Notes: generated by a model not told the origin, from the letters alone. A stretch of 64,000 nt of DNA from Dysgonamonadaceae bacterium (GCA_031254645.1 JAIRUA010000031.1:124001-188000); one strand, 5' to 3'; shown: positions 7,253-15,865, counted from the stretch's first letter. A program made the numbers and translations.

Positions 7253-7407
7253 GACTACTTGTTGATTTGCTTATTTGTTGATTTGGTTATTTGTTGCCTG
7301 GCGGTTGATTGGCTTAGGCAAAAACAAATAACCGAATAAACAAATAACCAAATCAACAAATAACCGAATCAACAAATAAACAAATAAGCAAATCAACAAA
7401 TAAACAA
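7253..7407. repeat. long CAAATAAGC-type repeat array filling the gap before ackA (family C)
   Basis: The left part (about 7259-7297) consists of CTTATTTGTTGATTTGG-like units. The right part (about 7322-7407) has the complementary tandem units AACAAATAACC and CAAATCAACAAATAAG. A GC-richer core, GCCTGGCGGTTGATTGGCTTAGGC, lies between and can itself pair at its ends. The structure fills almost everything between the upstream stop (7245) and the ackA ATG (7411). Confidence 0.8.
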
Positions 7408-7410
7408 CAT

Positions 7411-8610
7411 ATGAAAGTATTAGTATTAAATTGCGGAAGCTCGTCCATTAAATATAAGCTTTTCAATATGAAAAGCGATGAAGTTTTAGCACAAGGCGGC
7501 ATCGAGAAAATCGGAATGAAAGGCTCTTTCCTCAAACTGACATTGCCCGATGGGCAAAAAGTGCAACTCGAAGGCGAAATTTTGGAGCATCGTGCCGGTA
7601 TTGAGTACATTCTCGGCGTGATGCTGAGCGAAAAATATGGCTGCATCAAATCGCTTGAAGAAATTGATGCTGTAGGACACCGTGTAGTGCACGGCGGCGA
7701 AAAATTCAACGGCAGCGTACTTATCACACAGGAAATGATTGAAGTAATGGAAGAGCAAAGCGAACTCGCACCTTTACACAATCCGCCGAATTTGAAAGGA
7801 ATTTATGCCGTACAAGAAGTGATGCCAGGCACACCGCAAGTGGGTGTTTTCGATACGGCATTCCATCAAACAATGCCCGATTATGCATATATGTACGGAC
7901 TTCCATACGCAATGTACGAAAAATACGGTATTCGCCGGTACGGATTCCACGGTACAAGTCATCGTTACGTGTCGAAACGCGCGTGCGAATTTTTGGGCGT
8001 GCCATATGAGTCGCAACGAATCATCACTTGCCACATCGGTAACGGTGGATCGGTTGCCGCTATCAAAGACGGAAAATCAATTGACACAAGTATGGGTTTA
8101 ACGCCGGTGGAAGGATTAATTATGGGAACTCGTTCGGGCGACGTAGATCCGGGCGTGATTTCTTATATTATGGAAAAAGAGCGGATGAGTCCGCAAGGAA
8201 TTTCTGCGTTTTTGAACAAATTTTCGGGCGTATTGGGATTGTCGGGCATTTCGTCGGATATGCGCGAAATCGAATCCGGTGTTGAGCATGGAGACAAACG
8301 CGCTATTCTCGCCATGAATACCTATAATTATCGTATCAAAAAATACGTTGGCGCTTATGCGGCAGCGTTGGGTGGTGTGGATATTTTAGTGTTTACGGGT
8401 GGTGTTGGCGAGAACCAAAGTATTACGCGCAGAGATGTGTGTAGAGATATGGAATTTATGGGCATTGAATTGGACGAAAAGTTAAATAGCGAAGTCCGTG
8501 GCATAGAAGTCGTTTTAAGCAAACCGACATCGAAAGTAAAAGTATTGATTATTCCTACCGATGAAGAATTAACGATTGCAAATGATACGGTAATGATTTT
8601 AAATGGGTAA
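7411..8610 (+). CDS. ackA: acetate kinase
   Basis: Converts acetyl phosphate and ADP to acetate and ATP. The 399-residue length is standard. The N-terminal phosphate-binding signature LNCGSSSIKYKLF (residues 5-17), the second signature VFDTAFHQTMP, the stretch GFHGTSHRYV, and the C-terminal FTGGVGENQ are all present. It forms the acetate pathway with pta upstream; two other genes are interposed. An intrinsic terminator follows at 8685. Confidence 0.97.
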   Translation: MKVLVLNCGSSSIKYKLFNMKSDEVLAQGGIEKIGMKGSFLKLTLPDGQKVQLEGEILEHRAGIEYILGVMLSEKYGCIKSLEEIDAVGHRVVHGGEKFNGSVLITQEMIEVMEEQSELAPLHNPPNLKGIYAVQEVMPGTPQVGVFDTAFHQTMPDYAYMYGLPYAMYEKYGIRRYGFHGTSHRYVSKRACEFLGVPYESQRIITCHIGNGGSVAAIKDGKSIDTSMGLTPVEGLIMGTRSGDVDPGVISYIMEKERMSPQGISAFLNKFSGVLGLSGISSDMREIESGVEHGDKRAILAMNTYNYRIKKYVGAYAAALGGVDILVFTGGVGENQSITRRDVCRDMEFMGIELDEKLNSEVRGIEVVLSKPTSKVKVLIIPTDEELTIANDTVMILNG

Positions 8611-8684
8611 AGTGTTTACTAATGTTTGAAATTTACCAATTTGTTGTTTTACACCACTAAATCAGGCGAAATTCTTCAAACCAT

Positions 8685-8724
8685 AAAGCGTTGTAAGTTA
8701 TTTATTTACAACGCTTTGTTTTTT
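8685..8724 (+). terminator. intrinsic terminator after ackA
   Basis: AAAGCGTTGTAA pairs with TTACAACGCTTT (12 bp, 9-nt AT loop) and is followed by GTTTTTT. It lies 75 nt after the ackA stop and closes the pta-ackA region. Confidence 0.9.
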
Positions 8725-8982
8725 AATGAGAAAAATAATTGCGGATATAAGGTTTTATTAAAAAACAATGTGTATATTTGCCCCATTAAAACAAAATTTA
8801 AGTATTAAAAAGCAGGGATAATTATCTATCCGTTACTTTTTTTGGTGTTTAAAAATCACTTCTTTTGCACATTGCTTGCAAAAATAAGATACATCAAAAA
8901 AGGGTTTCGAAACTGCTGTTTGTGCTACCTACTTGATTTGGATAATAAAAACATTTTAACATAAACAAAAAACAAAAAAAGT
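8725..8982 (+). promoter_or_regulatory. promoter and long leader of the DUF1097 gene
   Basis: TATATTTG near 8772 fits the -7 consensus, implying a leader of about 200 nt. The leader contains GGATAATTATCTATCC (8815-8831), a small hairpin followed by GTTAC and a T run, which could be an attenuator. I do not recognise a riboswitch family here. Confidence 0.35.
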
Positions 8983-9504
8983 ATGAAAAATTTATCTTTC
9001 GCATTAGGAACAGCCTATACGGCGTTGCTCGCATTCGCTATCGTGTGTGTTGATCAGTTATTAAAAGGTTTTATGCCTATCGGTGCAGAACAAGGATTTA
9101 CTTACATCTCGTTTATAGCTTGGGCTACCTATTTCTTTTCGGGGTGCACATTGAAGGGCGGCATCAAAGCTGCGATTGCTTATGTGCTCGGTATTTCACT
9201 TTCCATAGTGATTATACTTCTTGCAGGAGTATTCTCTTCATTAGGCTTTTTTGCCGTGCCGCTTGCTGTTTTCTTTATTGCTGCGCTTGCGCTATGTTTC
9301 GAAAAAATACCCTGGATGGACTTGGTTCCGGCACTGTTTATAGCTTCGGGTTGTTATTTCGGCATTATGAATTATGTGCCGGAGGCAACGTTTGGGACGG
9401 CAGCTCTTGTTGAAATCGTGTATGGTTTTATCGGATTAATATTCGGTTGGATCACCGTAACCGGTAAAAATATCATTTTTAAAGCATTTGAAAAGAAGCA
9501 ATAA
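8983..9504 (+). CDS. DUF1097-type integral membrane protein (173 aa)
   Basis: Nearly the whole chain is hydrophobic, with five or six membrane segments, e.g. ALGTAYTALLAFAIVCVD, YVLGISLSIVIILLAGVFSS, FAVPLAVFFIAALALCF and LVEIVYGFIGLIFGWITVTG. The pattern AWATYFFSGCTLKGGIKAA resembles the DUF1097 family of inner-membrane proteins of unknown function. It stands alone between a terminator and a convergent operon, with a long leader, so it may be a separately regulated transporter-like protein. Confidence 0.65.
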   Translation: MKNLSFALGTAYTALLAFAIVCVDQLLKGFMPIGAEQGFTYISFIAWATYFFSGCTLKGGIKAAIAYVLGISLSIVIILLAGVFSSLGFFAVPLAVFFIAALALCFEKIPWMDLVPALFIASGCYFGIMNYVPEATFGTAALVEIVYGFIGLIFGWITVTGKNIIFKAFEKKQ

Positions 9505-9571
9505 AAAAGGGAATCCTAAAATCCGCAAGTAGAAAATTTGGAAGGTTTCCAATTTACATTTAAGTAAGGAC

Positions 9572-9643
9572 ATTTATTCCATCAAACATCAATCCCAACC
9601 TTTCACTTTGAATTGGTTGGGATTGATGTTTGATGGAATAAAT
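9572..9643. terminator. perfect 29-bp inverted repeat between convergent genes
   Basis: The arm 9572-9600 is exactly complementary to 9615-9643, with a 14-nt loop; the inner part reads CATCAATCCCAACC / GGTTGGGATTGATG. It lies between the plus-strand DUF1097 gene and the minus-strand DUF4293 gene and probably acts as a bidirectional terminator, although 29 perfect pairs is longer than needed. Confidence 0.75.
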
Positions 9644-9694
9644 ATCCTGTTCGGTTTTACTCGCTATTGTGGACTTTGCCCCCAATGACGAAAA

Positions 9695-10153
9695 TCATCT
9701 TAATCGACTCAATGACCTTACTAACGCTTCGTCAGCATATATTCTTCGTATCGCAAAGATGCTTGTAATAATCGCCACAAGCGGCATAAAAGTACCGATA
9801 GCAACGCTAATATTTGCATTTTCGAGTTGTGAAGAAGTCGTCATCTTATAAAAAAGAAATCCTGCATACAAATAAAACCCAATCATCAATAAAACGTTGA
9901 GAATAGTTAATCGAATTTGCAACAAACGACCTTTGTACAAAAAAACGGTCAACAAAGCCAAAACCGAAGTAATAGCACCAATGGTCATCAATGCCCATGT
10001 GGAATCGGTCAAACTGTTGTTCAGATACACACCCATCGCTTCAAAAATCACTTGTTCGCCACTGACTAAAAACTTTGCTAACGGTGTAACCGATGCAAGC
10101 AACATTGCCACAGAGGCTATTAGCAAATATAATGTTTGTATTCGTTGTAACAT
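9695..10153 (-). CDS. DUF4293 family membrane protein (152 aa)
   Basis: Starts MLQRIQTLYLLIASVAMLLASVTPLAKF, the characteristic beginning of the DUF4293 family of Bacteroidota, and has four membrane segments. Function unknown. It is the last gene of a minus-strand set bamD, omega, DUF4293, an order conserved in Bacteroidales. The ATG at 10153 is chosen because extension upstream would need a TTG within the repeat. The gene is separated from the omega gene by a GTGCTAAT-family inverted repeat. Confidence 0.8.
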   Translation of the reverse strand: MLQRIQTLYLLIASVAMLLASVTPLAKFLVSGEQVIFEAMGVYLNNSLTDSTWALMTIGAITSVLALLTVFLYKGRLLQIRLTILNVLLMIGFYLYAGFLFYKMTTSSQLENANISVAIGTFMPLVAIITSIFAIRRIYADEALVRSLSRLR

Positions 10154-10157
10154 ATTT

Positions 10158-10252
10158 TTCAATGTGCTAATGTGCTAATAAATAATGTGCTAATGTATAA
10201 ATTTCTAACTGAAAAATTAGCACATTAGCACATTATTTATTAGCACATTAAT
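10158..10252. repeat. inverted repeat, GTGCTAAT family (A)
   Basis: Left arm (about 10159-10200) contains GTGCTAATGTGCTAAT, AAATAAT and GTGCTAATG units. The right arm (about 10216-10251) carries the complementary TTAGCACA and TTATTTA units. The order of units differs slightly between the arms, but about 26 bp pair without interruption. It fills the gap between the omega and DUF4293 genes. Confidence 0.8.
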
Positions 10253-10584
10253 TAAAAGTTCTCTTTTTCTTTTTCCGGATTACGATAATAAGTTCCGTTT
10301 TCTTTCCACTCTTGAATGGCAAGAAGAGACGGTTTTGGAAGTTTTTCGTAGAAACGGGAAATCTCAATTTGTTCGTGGTTTTCAAACACTTCCTCCAAGT
10401 TATCGCTATACGATGCAAATTCTTGAAGTTTACCGTCCAAGTCCTGTTTCATTCCGATCGATATTTGATTCGCTCTTTTACTGACAACCATTACCATTTC
10501 GTAAACGTTTCCAACAGGTTCCGACAATTTCATCACATCACGTGTTTCGGTGTTGCTGCTCGCAGCAGATCTTCTATAATCCAT
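10252..10584 (-). CDS. rpoZ: RNA polymerase omega-like subunit (Bacteroidota type)
   Basis: The 110-residue protein begins MDYRRSAASSNTETRDVMKLSEPVGNVYEMVMVVSKRANQI, which matches the Rpb6/omega-like proteins of Bacteroidota; the segment VYEMVMVVSKRANQIS corresponds to the omega motif that clasps the beta' subunit. It should promote RNA polymerase assembly. It lies 34 nt downstream of bamD in the same direction. A longer frame is open upstream, but ATG 10584 gives the family start. Confidence 0.8.
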   Translation of the reverse strand: MDYRRSAASSNTETRDVMKLSEPVGNVYEMVMVVSKRANQISIGMKQDLDGKLQEFASYSDNLEEVFENHEQIEISRFYEKLPKPSLLAIQEWKENGTYYRNPEKEKENF

Positions 10585-10618
10585 ATTATATATTGAGTAA
10601 AATTCTGATAATCTAAAA

Positions 10619-11434
10619 TTAAGTTGTAGGTAATTCGGCAATTCTCGCTGTCGCCTCGCGATAATAGCGTTCGGCTTCGCTCATAAACTGCCCTTCGGGG
10701 AACATATTTCTATAATTGTAGTACTCATCCACTACCATACGGAAACGCTCGGGTTGCATATGCAATGCACTGTTTGTCGCAAATTGATAGCGAGCACGAA
10801 GAATAACCATCTGATAATCTTCCATATGAATGGAAAAAGGATAACTTCTCATCGCTTCGCGAGCCGTAATAACTGCCGATTCGTAATTGTTTCCCATAAA
10901 GTTTCCCAAATTAAGATACAATCGTGCTGATCTTAACTCTTTGTAAGCCAATTTTTCCTGAAGCTCAAACAGATAGCTTATCGCCTGTTGAGCACGCTCT
11001 GTTTGTGGAAATCGATCAATAAATCGTTGAAACTCTGTGATAGCCAAATAAGTATTCGTCTGGTCTAATCTAGGATCGGGCGAAGCCAAATACATACCGT
11101 AGGCAGAATAAAACATTGCCGACTCGACAAATTGCCCTGACGGAAATGTGGTGTAATATTGAGTAAACACACGCGTTGCCGACACAAAATCTCTTGAATT
11201 ATAATAACTTTGCGCCAATAAAAAGAGTGATTCTTCGGCGTGCACAGTTCCTGCAAAAAATCTTACTAAGTCTTCGAGTAAAGCAATAGAACGGTTGTAT
11301 CTTCCTTCTTCAAAGAATCTTTTCGCATAAGTGTAGCGCAACTCCAAATCGGGATTTTTCAAAATTCTATTGTACTCACTACAAGAAGCAAACGCAAGAG
11401 CAAGTAACAGGATATAGACGATTTTTATTCTCAT
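10619..11434 (-). CDS. bamD: outer membrane protein assembly factor BamD
   Basis: A lipoprotein (lipobox FASC, Cys18, followed by SEYNRILKNPD) made of TPR-like repeats: YTYAKRFFEEGRYNRSIALLEDLV, LLAQSYYNSRDFVSATRVFTQYY, and FPQTERAQQAISYLFELQEKL. These are the features of BamD, the periplasmic-side component of the BAM complex that inserts beta-barrel proteins. At 271 residues it is of normal length. It heads the bamD-omega-DUF4293 set; TAAATTTG upstream (near 11463-11470, minus strand) is a likely -7 element. Confidence 0.9.
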   Translation of the reverse strand: MRIKIVYILLLALAFASCSEYNRILKNPDLELRYTYAKRFFEEGRYNRSIALLEDLVRFFAGTVHAEESLFLLAQSYYNSRDFVSATRVFTQYYTTFPSGQFVESAMFYSAYGMYLASPDPRLDQTNTYLAITEFQRFIDRFPQTERAQQAISYLFELQEKLAYKELRSARLYLNLGNFMGNNYESAVITAREAMRSYPFSIHMEDYQMVILRARYQFATNSALHMQPERFRMVVDEYYNYRNMFPEGQFMSEAERYYREATARIAELPTT

Positions 11435-11505
11435 TTTCGTTTCAAGTCAGTTTGAAGATGCAAATTTACGAAAACTTTCTCACGTAGCCTTGCTTTTAGT
11501 GTATT

Positions 11506-13017
11506 TTATTGTTTCGAAGCCACAAAAGTGAGAATATTCTCTACATATTTTCTATCGTTTGAAAGCTTTGGTACCTTATTTTGTCCACCCATTTTTTCTC
11601 TCGATTTCATCCAATCATAAAACACATTTTTTTCCATTACGTGTACAATCGGCATCGACAACGAGAGGTTGTATGAGCGCTTTGCTTCGTAATCGGAGTT
11701 GTATTTTTTAAGACTTTCGTCTAAAATCGCCGTAAATTCATCGATATTCGTTGGTGCGGTTTCAAATTCAATCAGCCATTCGTGCGCACCACTGTTATTA
11801 TCGCAAAAATAGACCGGTGCAGCGGTATATTCGGTAATTTTCGCACCTGTCCGGCGGCACGCTTCGTCGATTGCCCTGTCGGCGTTATCAACAATCAATT
11901 CTTCACCGAATGCGTTGATAAACTGCTTGGTACGTCCCGTAATTTTGAACAAATATGGAGCTGTGGAAGTAAACTCGATAGTGTCGCCGATTTTGTAACG
12001 CCACAAACCGCCGCTCGTAGAGATGACGATAGCGTATTGCTTACCGATTTCCACTGCACTGAGTGGAATGGCTTCGGGATTTTCTTTGTCCCATTCTTCA
12101 ACAGGAAGAAACTCGTAATACACCTCATTATTAAGCAACAGCAACATATCTTTCGATTCGGGTGAGAACTGCACGCCGAAAAATCCTTCCGATGCGTTAT
12201 AAGTTTCCCAATAACGCATTCTGTCCGAAGGAATTAGTTTTTCATATTGCTCTTGAAACGGCAAAAAACCAACACCACCATGAAAAAACACTTCGATATT
12301 TTTCCAAATTTCAGGAATTGACTTTCCTGTATCTTCCACTATTTTTTTCAGCAAAACCAACATCCACGAAGGTACCCCAACAAGTGAACGAATGTCTGTG
12401 TTAATAGCATAATCTGCCAATTTTTGCAATTTTTCTTCCCAATCGGACAACAGAGCGATATTTTCGGGCGTTCGTCTTCGTTTGGCAAATCCGGGCAAAT
12501 TTTTCATCAAAATTGCCGAAATATCGCCTGTGTAAATGCCATCGCCAATGTGATTCACTTGTTGACTACCGCCTAATACAAGCGATTTTCCGAGTATAAA
12601 GGCGGTGTCGGGATAATGCACGGCATACGACCCAAGCATTTGATAACCTGCACGATAATTCAAATTATATAATGATTCTTTCGTTACAGGGATATATTTA
12701 CTTTTATCTTCGGTAGTTCCCGACGACATCGCAAACCATTTCACGGGTGTATCCCAAAGCACGTTTTGCTTCTTTTCTACAATGATTTTATCAAGATACG
12801 GACGTAAATTTTCGTAAGCTATTACAGGTACTTTTGTGCGAAAATCATCTTCATTTTTTATTGTATCAAACTTGTATTCAGCTCCATAAAGCGTATTTCT
12901 TCCGTGCTTGAGTAAATAGCTAAGTACTTGCTGCTGTGTTCCAATTGGATCGGCTACAAATTTTTCTACCGATTTGTAATGAGAAGTCAATATTAATCGT
13001 GCAATTTTTTGAATCAT
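11506..13017 (-). CDS. GH3 auxin-responsive-promoter family protein (acyl-adenylating enzyme)
   Basis: The 503-residue protein follows the plant GH3 fold, an ATP-dependent acyl-acid-amido synthetase related to adenylating enzymes. Visible parts: WFAMSSGTTEDKSKYIPVT (phosphate-binding loop, about residues 92-110), MRYWETYNASEGFFGVQ (the YxASE motif, about 270), and SGGLWRYKIGDTIEFT plus FKITGRTKQFINAFGEEL. Bacteroidota carry this gene widely but the substrate is not known. It is followed downstream by bamD and lies directly behind the Crp-type regulator gene, in the same direction, separated by part of a TTAAAC-type repeat. Confidence 0.9.
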   Translation of the reverse strand: MIQKIARLILTSHYKSVEKFVADPIGTQQQVLSYLLKHGRNTLYGAEYKFDTIKNEDDFRTKVPVIAYENLRPYLDKIIVEKKQNVLWDTPVKWFAMSSGTTEDKSKYIPVTKESLYNLNYRAGYQMLGSYAVHYPDTAFILGKSLVLGGSQQVNHIGDGIYTGDISAILMKNLPGFAKRRRTPENIALLSDWEEKLQKLADYAINTDIRSLVGVPSWMLVLLKKIVEDTGKSIPEIWKNIEVFFHGGVGFLPFQEQYEKLIPSDRMRYWETYNASEGFFGVQFSPESKDMLLLLNNEVYYEFLPVEEWDKENPEAIPLSAVEIGKQYAIVISTSGGLWRYKIGDTIEFTSTAPYLFKITGRTKQFINAFGEELIVDNADRAIDEACRRTGAKITEYTAAPVYFCDNNSGAHEWLIEFETAPTNIDEFTAILDESLKKYNSDYEAKRSYNLSLSMPIVHVMEKNVFYDWMKSREKMGGQNKVPKLSNDRKYVENILTFVASKQ

Positions 13018-13021
13018 AATT

Positions 13022-13055
13022 TGAATCTTTGAAACCTTAAACTTTGAACCTTAAA
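13022..13055. repeat. TTTGAACCTTAAAC-type repeat, single arm (family D)
   Basis: Units GAAACCTTAAACTTTGAACCTTAAAT occupy the whole gap between the Crp-type regulator gene and the GH3 gene (both minus strand). There is no opposite arm, in contrast to 38133-38215 and 46727-46814. Confidence 0.55.
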
Positions 13056-13056
13056 T

Positions 13057-13758
13057 TTACCCTATTCGACTGATATTTCGTAAACGGTCTTCGTCTATAA
13101 TTTTGATTTTTCGTCCATCGATAGCAACAATACGCTCGTTCACAAATGTAGAAAGCGTGCGGATTGCATTGGAAGTGGTCATATTCGATAAATTTGCCAA
13201 ATCCTCGCGCGTCAAGTAGATATTAATGGTAGCACCATCTTCCTCAAGCCCGTAACTCTCTTTGAGCGAAATGAGGGACTCCGCTAATCGTCCGCGAACG
13301 TGTTTTTGCGTCAAACTTACCACTCGTTGGTCGGCAACACCTAAATCAGAAGATAATAAATGTATGAAATGGAGTGCCAAAGCCCCATTTCCGCGAAAAA
13401 GATCTTCGATGATTTTTATCGGAATCATACATACGGTGCAAGCTTCGAAAGCCGATGCTGATGTAACATATTGCTCGCGAGCAAAATATGCTCTATATCC
13501 GAAATATTGTACAGGGCGAATCATTCGAATAATTTGACTTCTCCCGCCAATACCACTCTTAAAAATCTTTACTTTTCCTTCAAGAAGACACATCAAATCT
13601 TCGGGATTATCGTCCTCAAAATAAATCATTTCGCTGGTTTTGAAGTGGATAATGCGGGCATTGTCGAGCAGTTGTTTTTGCTCAACATCTGACAACATAT
13701 TCCATATATCAGATAACGAAGTCGATAGATATTTTTCCTTTTTGCTTATCCTTGCCAT
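13057..13758 (-). CDS. Crp/Fnr family transcriptional regulator
   Basis: 233 residues. The N-terminal cyclic-nucleotide-binding fold (about 30-125) contains IYFEDDNPEDLMCLLEGKVKIFKSG. The C-terminal winged helix (about 160-228) contains LTREDLANLSNMTTSNAIRTLSTFVNERIVAIDGRKIKIID, typical of the Crp/Fnr HTH. There is no cysteine cluster of the Fnr type, so the signal is unknown. It probably controls itself or the adjacent GH3 gene. Its upstream region shares a promoter-bearing block with the CPBP gene (see 13938 and 14797). Confidence 0.85.
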   Translation of the reverse strand: MARISKKEKYLSTSLSDIWNMLSDVEQKQLLDNARIIHFKTSEMIYFEDDNPEDLMCLLEGKVKIFKSGIGGRSQIIRMIRPVQYFGYRAYFAREQYVTSASAFEACTVCMIPIKIIEDLFRGNGALALHFIHLLSSDLGVADQRVVSLTQKHVRGRLAESLISLKESYGLEEDGATINIYLTREDLANLSNMTTSNAIRTLSTFVNERIVAIDGRKIKIIDEDRLRNISRIG

Positions 13759-13937
13759 TTATGTTATAGAACTATGCTATAAAACTATGTTTTAAAACAC
13801 AAAAGTATGGTTTTTTTTGCAAAGTAAGGCTATAAATATCATTTTATTGCATATAAATCGTAGAATAAGTAAGAGAAATAGAGTTAAGATATAAAGCTTT
13901 CTATTATCCTTCTTATGCTCCAAACCAATAAACTACA

Positions 13938-14043
13938 AGAATACATCTTACTTCCAAAGATAAAGGAACTGAAAATCTTCGCTAACATTTGGCAAAAAAA
14001 TGACAAAAGATATTTTGGAATAAGATATGATAAAGTAGCTTTT
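13938..14043 (-). repeat. duplicated promoter block, copy 1 (upstream of the Crp-type gene)
   Basis: The segment CTTACTTCCAAAGATAAAGGAACTG followed by GCTAACATTTGG recurs with gaps at 14797-14905. Read on the minus strand it contains TATCTTTG, a -7 box, so each copy seems to be a promoter or leader for the minus-strand gene below it, here the Crp-type gene. Confidence 0.45.
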
Positions 14044-14057
14044 TGTTGAGTATAAAT

Positions 14058-14699
14058 TTACAGTTGTAAAAGCCTCTGCACACTATACATAGCAATCACA
14101 CCAATTAGATTTGCTATTAGATGCAAGATTACTACTGTGGTGAGACTCTTTGTTTTAACAAATATATATCCGAAATATAACCCAAAAAATAACGCTCCAA
14201 ACATTTGTACAGGGTGAATGTGAATCAGTGCAAATAATATAGAGGAAATAAGTATAGATACTTTATCCGAATATTTCGAAAGCAATGCACGTAAGAGCAC
14301 ACCTCTAAACATTAGCTCTTCCAAAATAGGGGCAATAATAACAACCATAAAAAGGAAAGAAAAAGAAAAATTACTTTCCCAATTGGTGCTCCCCACAAAA
14401 TAAGTAAACGGAACATTTACAAGCAATTGAAATCCAATCACTATCAACACCATTTTGATGTTGATTTTTAATTGAAAAGTGGTGCTGTCAAACATTTTGA
14501 CACCTTTTGCTCGGAACGCAAAAAAAGCGATAGTTAGAAATGCACAAATAAGTGATGAGACTATCGCAGGCTCATAAAAATCTTTACTCATTCCGTATGT
14601 AATAATAGCAACTGGTATAGATAGGATAAAGGAAATAAGTGTCAAGCAAAGAATTGACACTATATTGTTCGGGTACAAAAACTGTAAGAAACGATTCAT
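14058..14699 (-). CDS. CPBP family intramembrane metalloprotease
   Basis: 213 residues with six or so membrane segments and all the Abi/CPBP motifs: EELMFR (Glu127, Glu128, Arg132), FALIH (His160) and HLIAN (His193, Asn197), the presumed metal ligands and catalytic residues. Relatives include the CAAX prenyl protease Rce1 and bacteriocin self-immunity proteins; substrate unknown. It stands alone on the minus strand, flanked on both sides by copies of a promoter-bearing repeat of about 105 bp. Confidence 0.85.
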   Translation of the reverse strand: MNRFLQFLYPNNIVSILCLTLISFILSIPVAIITYGMSKDFYEPAIVSSLICAFLTIAFFAFRAKGVKMFDSTTFQLKINIKMVLIVIGFQLLVNVPFTYFVGSTNWESNFSFSFLFMVVIIAPILEELMFRGVLLRALLSKYSDKVSILISSILFALIHIHPVQMFGALFFGLYFGYIFVKTKSLTTVVILHLIANLIGVIAMYSVQRLLQL

Positions 14700-14796
14700 A
14701 AAATTGAGATGATTTTAATATAAAAATACAAAGATACGAAGAAATGGTTGGGTAATAAATTTTTCAAAATTAAAATAACGATTTCACAGCCTCTGT

Positions 14797-14905
14797 TCCT
14801 CTTACTTCCCCAAAGATAAAGGAACTGCTTCGCATTGAAAACCTTTACCAACATTTGGGATTTAGCAAAGAAGGGATATAAAGATGTAACTTTGCGTTAA
14901 GATAA
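14797..14905 (-). repeat. duplicated promoter block, copy 2 (upstream of the CPBP gene)
   Basis: CTTACTTCCCCAAAGATAAAGGAACTG and CCAACATTTGG match the copy at 13938-14043, with a 9-nt extra segment. On the minus strand, TATCTTTG at about 14813 would be the -7 box of the CPBP gene. Confidence 0.45.
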
Positions 14906-15254
14906 AAAGAGACTGAATCACTTTTGAAACAGCCTCTTCGTGGTACTTCTTCGTAAAAAAATATGGAATAAATTTTGCTTCCTTGTCGCATTAGTAATGC
15001 GAATAAAAGACCTTATAATACATCAGCCTTAGTTGTTGTTTGTTATTTTGCATTTTCAGATTTTCCCAGCACTTATTTTTACATTTAGAAATTGTTCGAA
15101 CTTTATTCTTAAGTACTGGTTATCGCTCTTCTGTGTCTTCGAACTTTTCTTTTTTGTGATATAACTTGTTACAACACAAAGAAGAAAAGTCCAAATCCAT
15201 CAACCAATAATAATATAAAAATAAAATGAAAGAATTGGCTAATGCCAAACATTT
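14906..15254. other. gene-free spacer with two hairpins
   Basis: No convincing gene is present. Two inverted repeats stand out: GAGACTG...CAGCCTC around 14908-14937, and ACTTTTCTTTTTTGTG (15143-15158) with CACAAAGAAGAAAAGT (15175-15190). The second is 16 bp with one mismatch and lies beyond the end of the minus-strand DUF3244 gene, where it might act as its terminator. Confidence 0.4.
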
Positions 15255-15662
15255 TCAAAATATTATCTCAAATTCCCCACTCAATGCCAAATCTGCGTTA
15301 CTAAACGTAATCACGTAACTACCCTCAGGTAATTCCATCAATGAAATAGTGAGCGAAGGCTGCGTGGCTGCATTTACTGTTGTAGTAAATACACTTTCTC
15401 CCCATTTATTAGTAATAGCTACTTGCACTACGCCTACATGCTCTTGAAAGTAAGCGAGAAGCATATCACCTTGCAACTCAACGGTAATGGGCGTACCAAG
15501 CGAGCGCAATCTTGGGTTGTTTTGCTTTTCAGCTAAGTCTTTTAAGTCAACGGGTTGAGAGTTTCCGGTTGTGCTTATTTGATTATAAGTCGCCGGAATG
15601 TACATTGCAGATACAAAAAGCACTCCAAATGCTATACATAAAAATAAAATTTGCTTTCTCAT
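15255..15662 (-). CDS. DUF3244 domain protein (secreted, 135 aa)
   Basis: A signal peptide (MRKQILFLCIAFGVLFVSAMYIPA) precedes a small beta-sandwich-like domain: PITVELQGDMLLAYFQEHVGVVQVAITNKWGESVFTTTVNA and then LPEGSYVITFSNADLALSGEFEI. This is the pattern of DUF3244, small secreted proteins of Bacteroidota that look like secretion-tail/Ig folds. It lies downstream of a TPR regulator gene on the same strand, an arrangement often seen for this family, so the two may form a regulatory pair. Function unknown. Confidence 0.75.
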   Translation of the reverse strand: MRKQILFLCIAFGVLFVSAMYIPATYNQISTTGNSQPVDLKDLAEKQNNPRLRSLGTPITVELQGDMLLAYFQEHVGVVQVAITNKWGESVFTTTVNAATQPSLTISLMELPEGSYVITFSNADLALSGEFEIIF

Positions 15663-15865
15663 TTTTTAATTGTATTAAAGTTTTCGGCGTAAAGTTCGTG
15701 ATAATTGATGAAAGAATTGGTATTGAGTAAGCTCGCTTGTAAGGTTTTTTTTTACTCTAAAATTGTAAACAAAACATTATCAATTATTTAAAAGACATCA
15801 AATGTAAGGTTTATTTTCGTAAAAGTAAGACTCCGAGTAAATGAAATGATTAAAAAACACTCCAA

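Noticed and set aside
7253..7407. CRISPR-like array
   Set aside because: Units are short, degenerate and without unique spacers of constant length; both arms are complementary, so this is an inverted repeat, not a CRISPR.
8725..8982. Riboswitch in the DUF1097 leader
   Set aside because: The leader is long and has a hairpin, but no conserved motif of a known class was seen.
14800..14940. Decayed insertion sequence near the CPBP gene
   Set aside because: There is a direct repeat and a GAGACTG/CAGCCTC hairpin, but no transposase fragment could be recognised on either strand.
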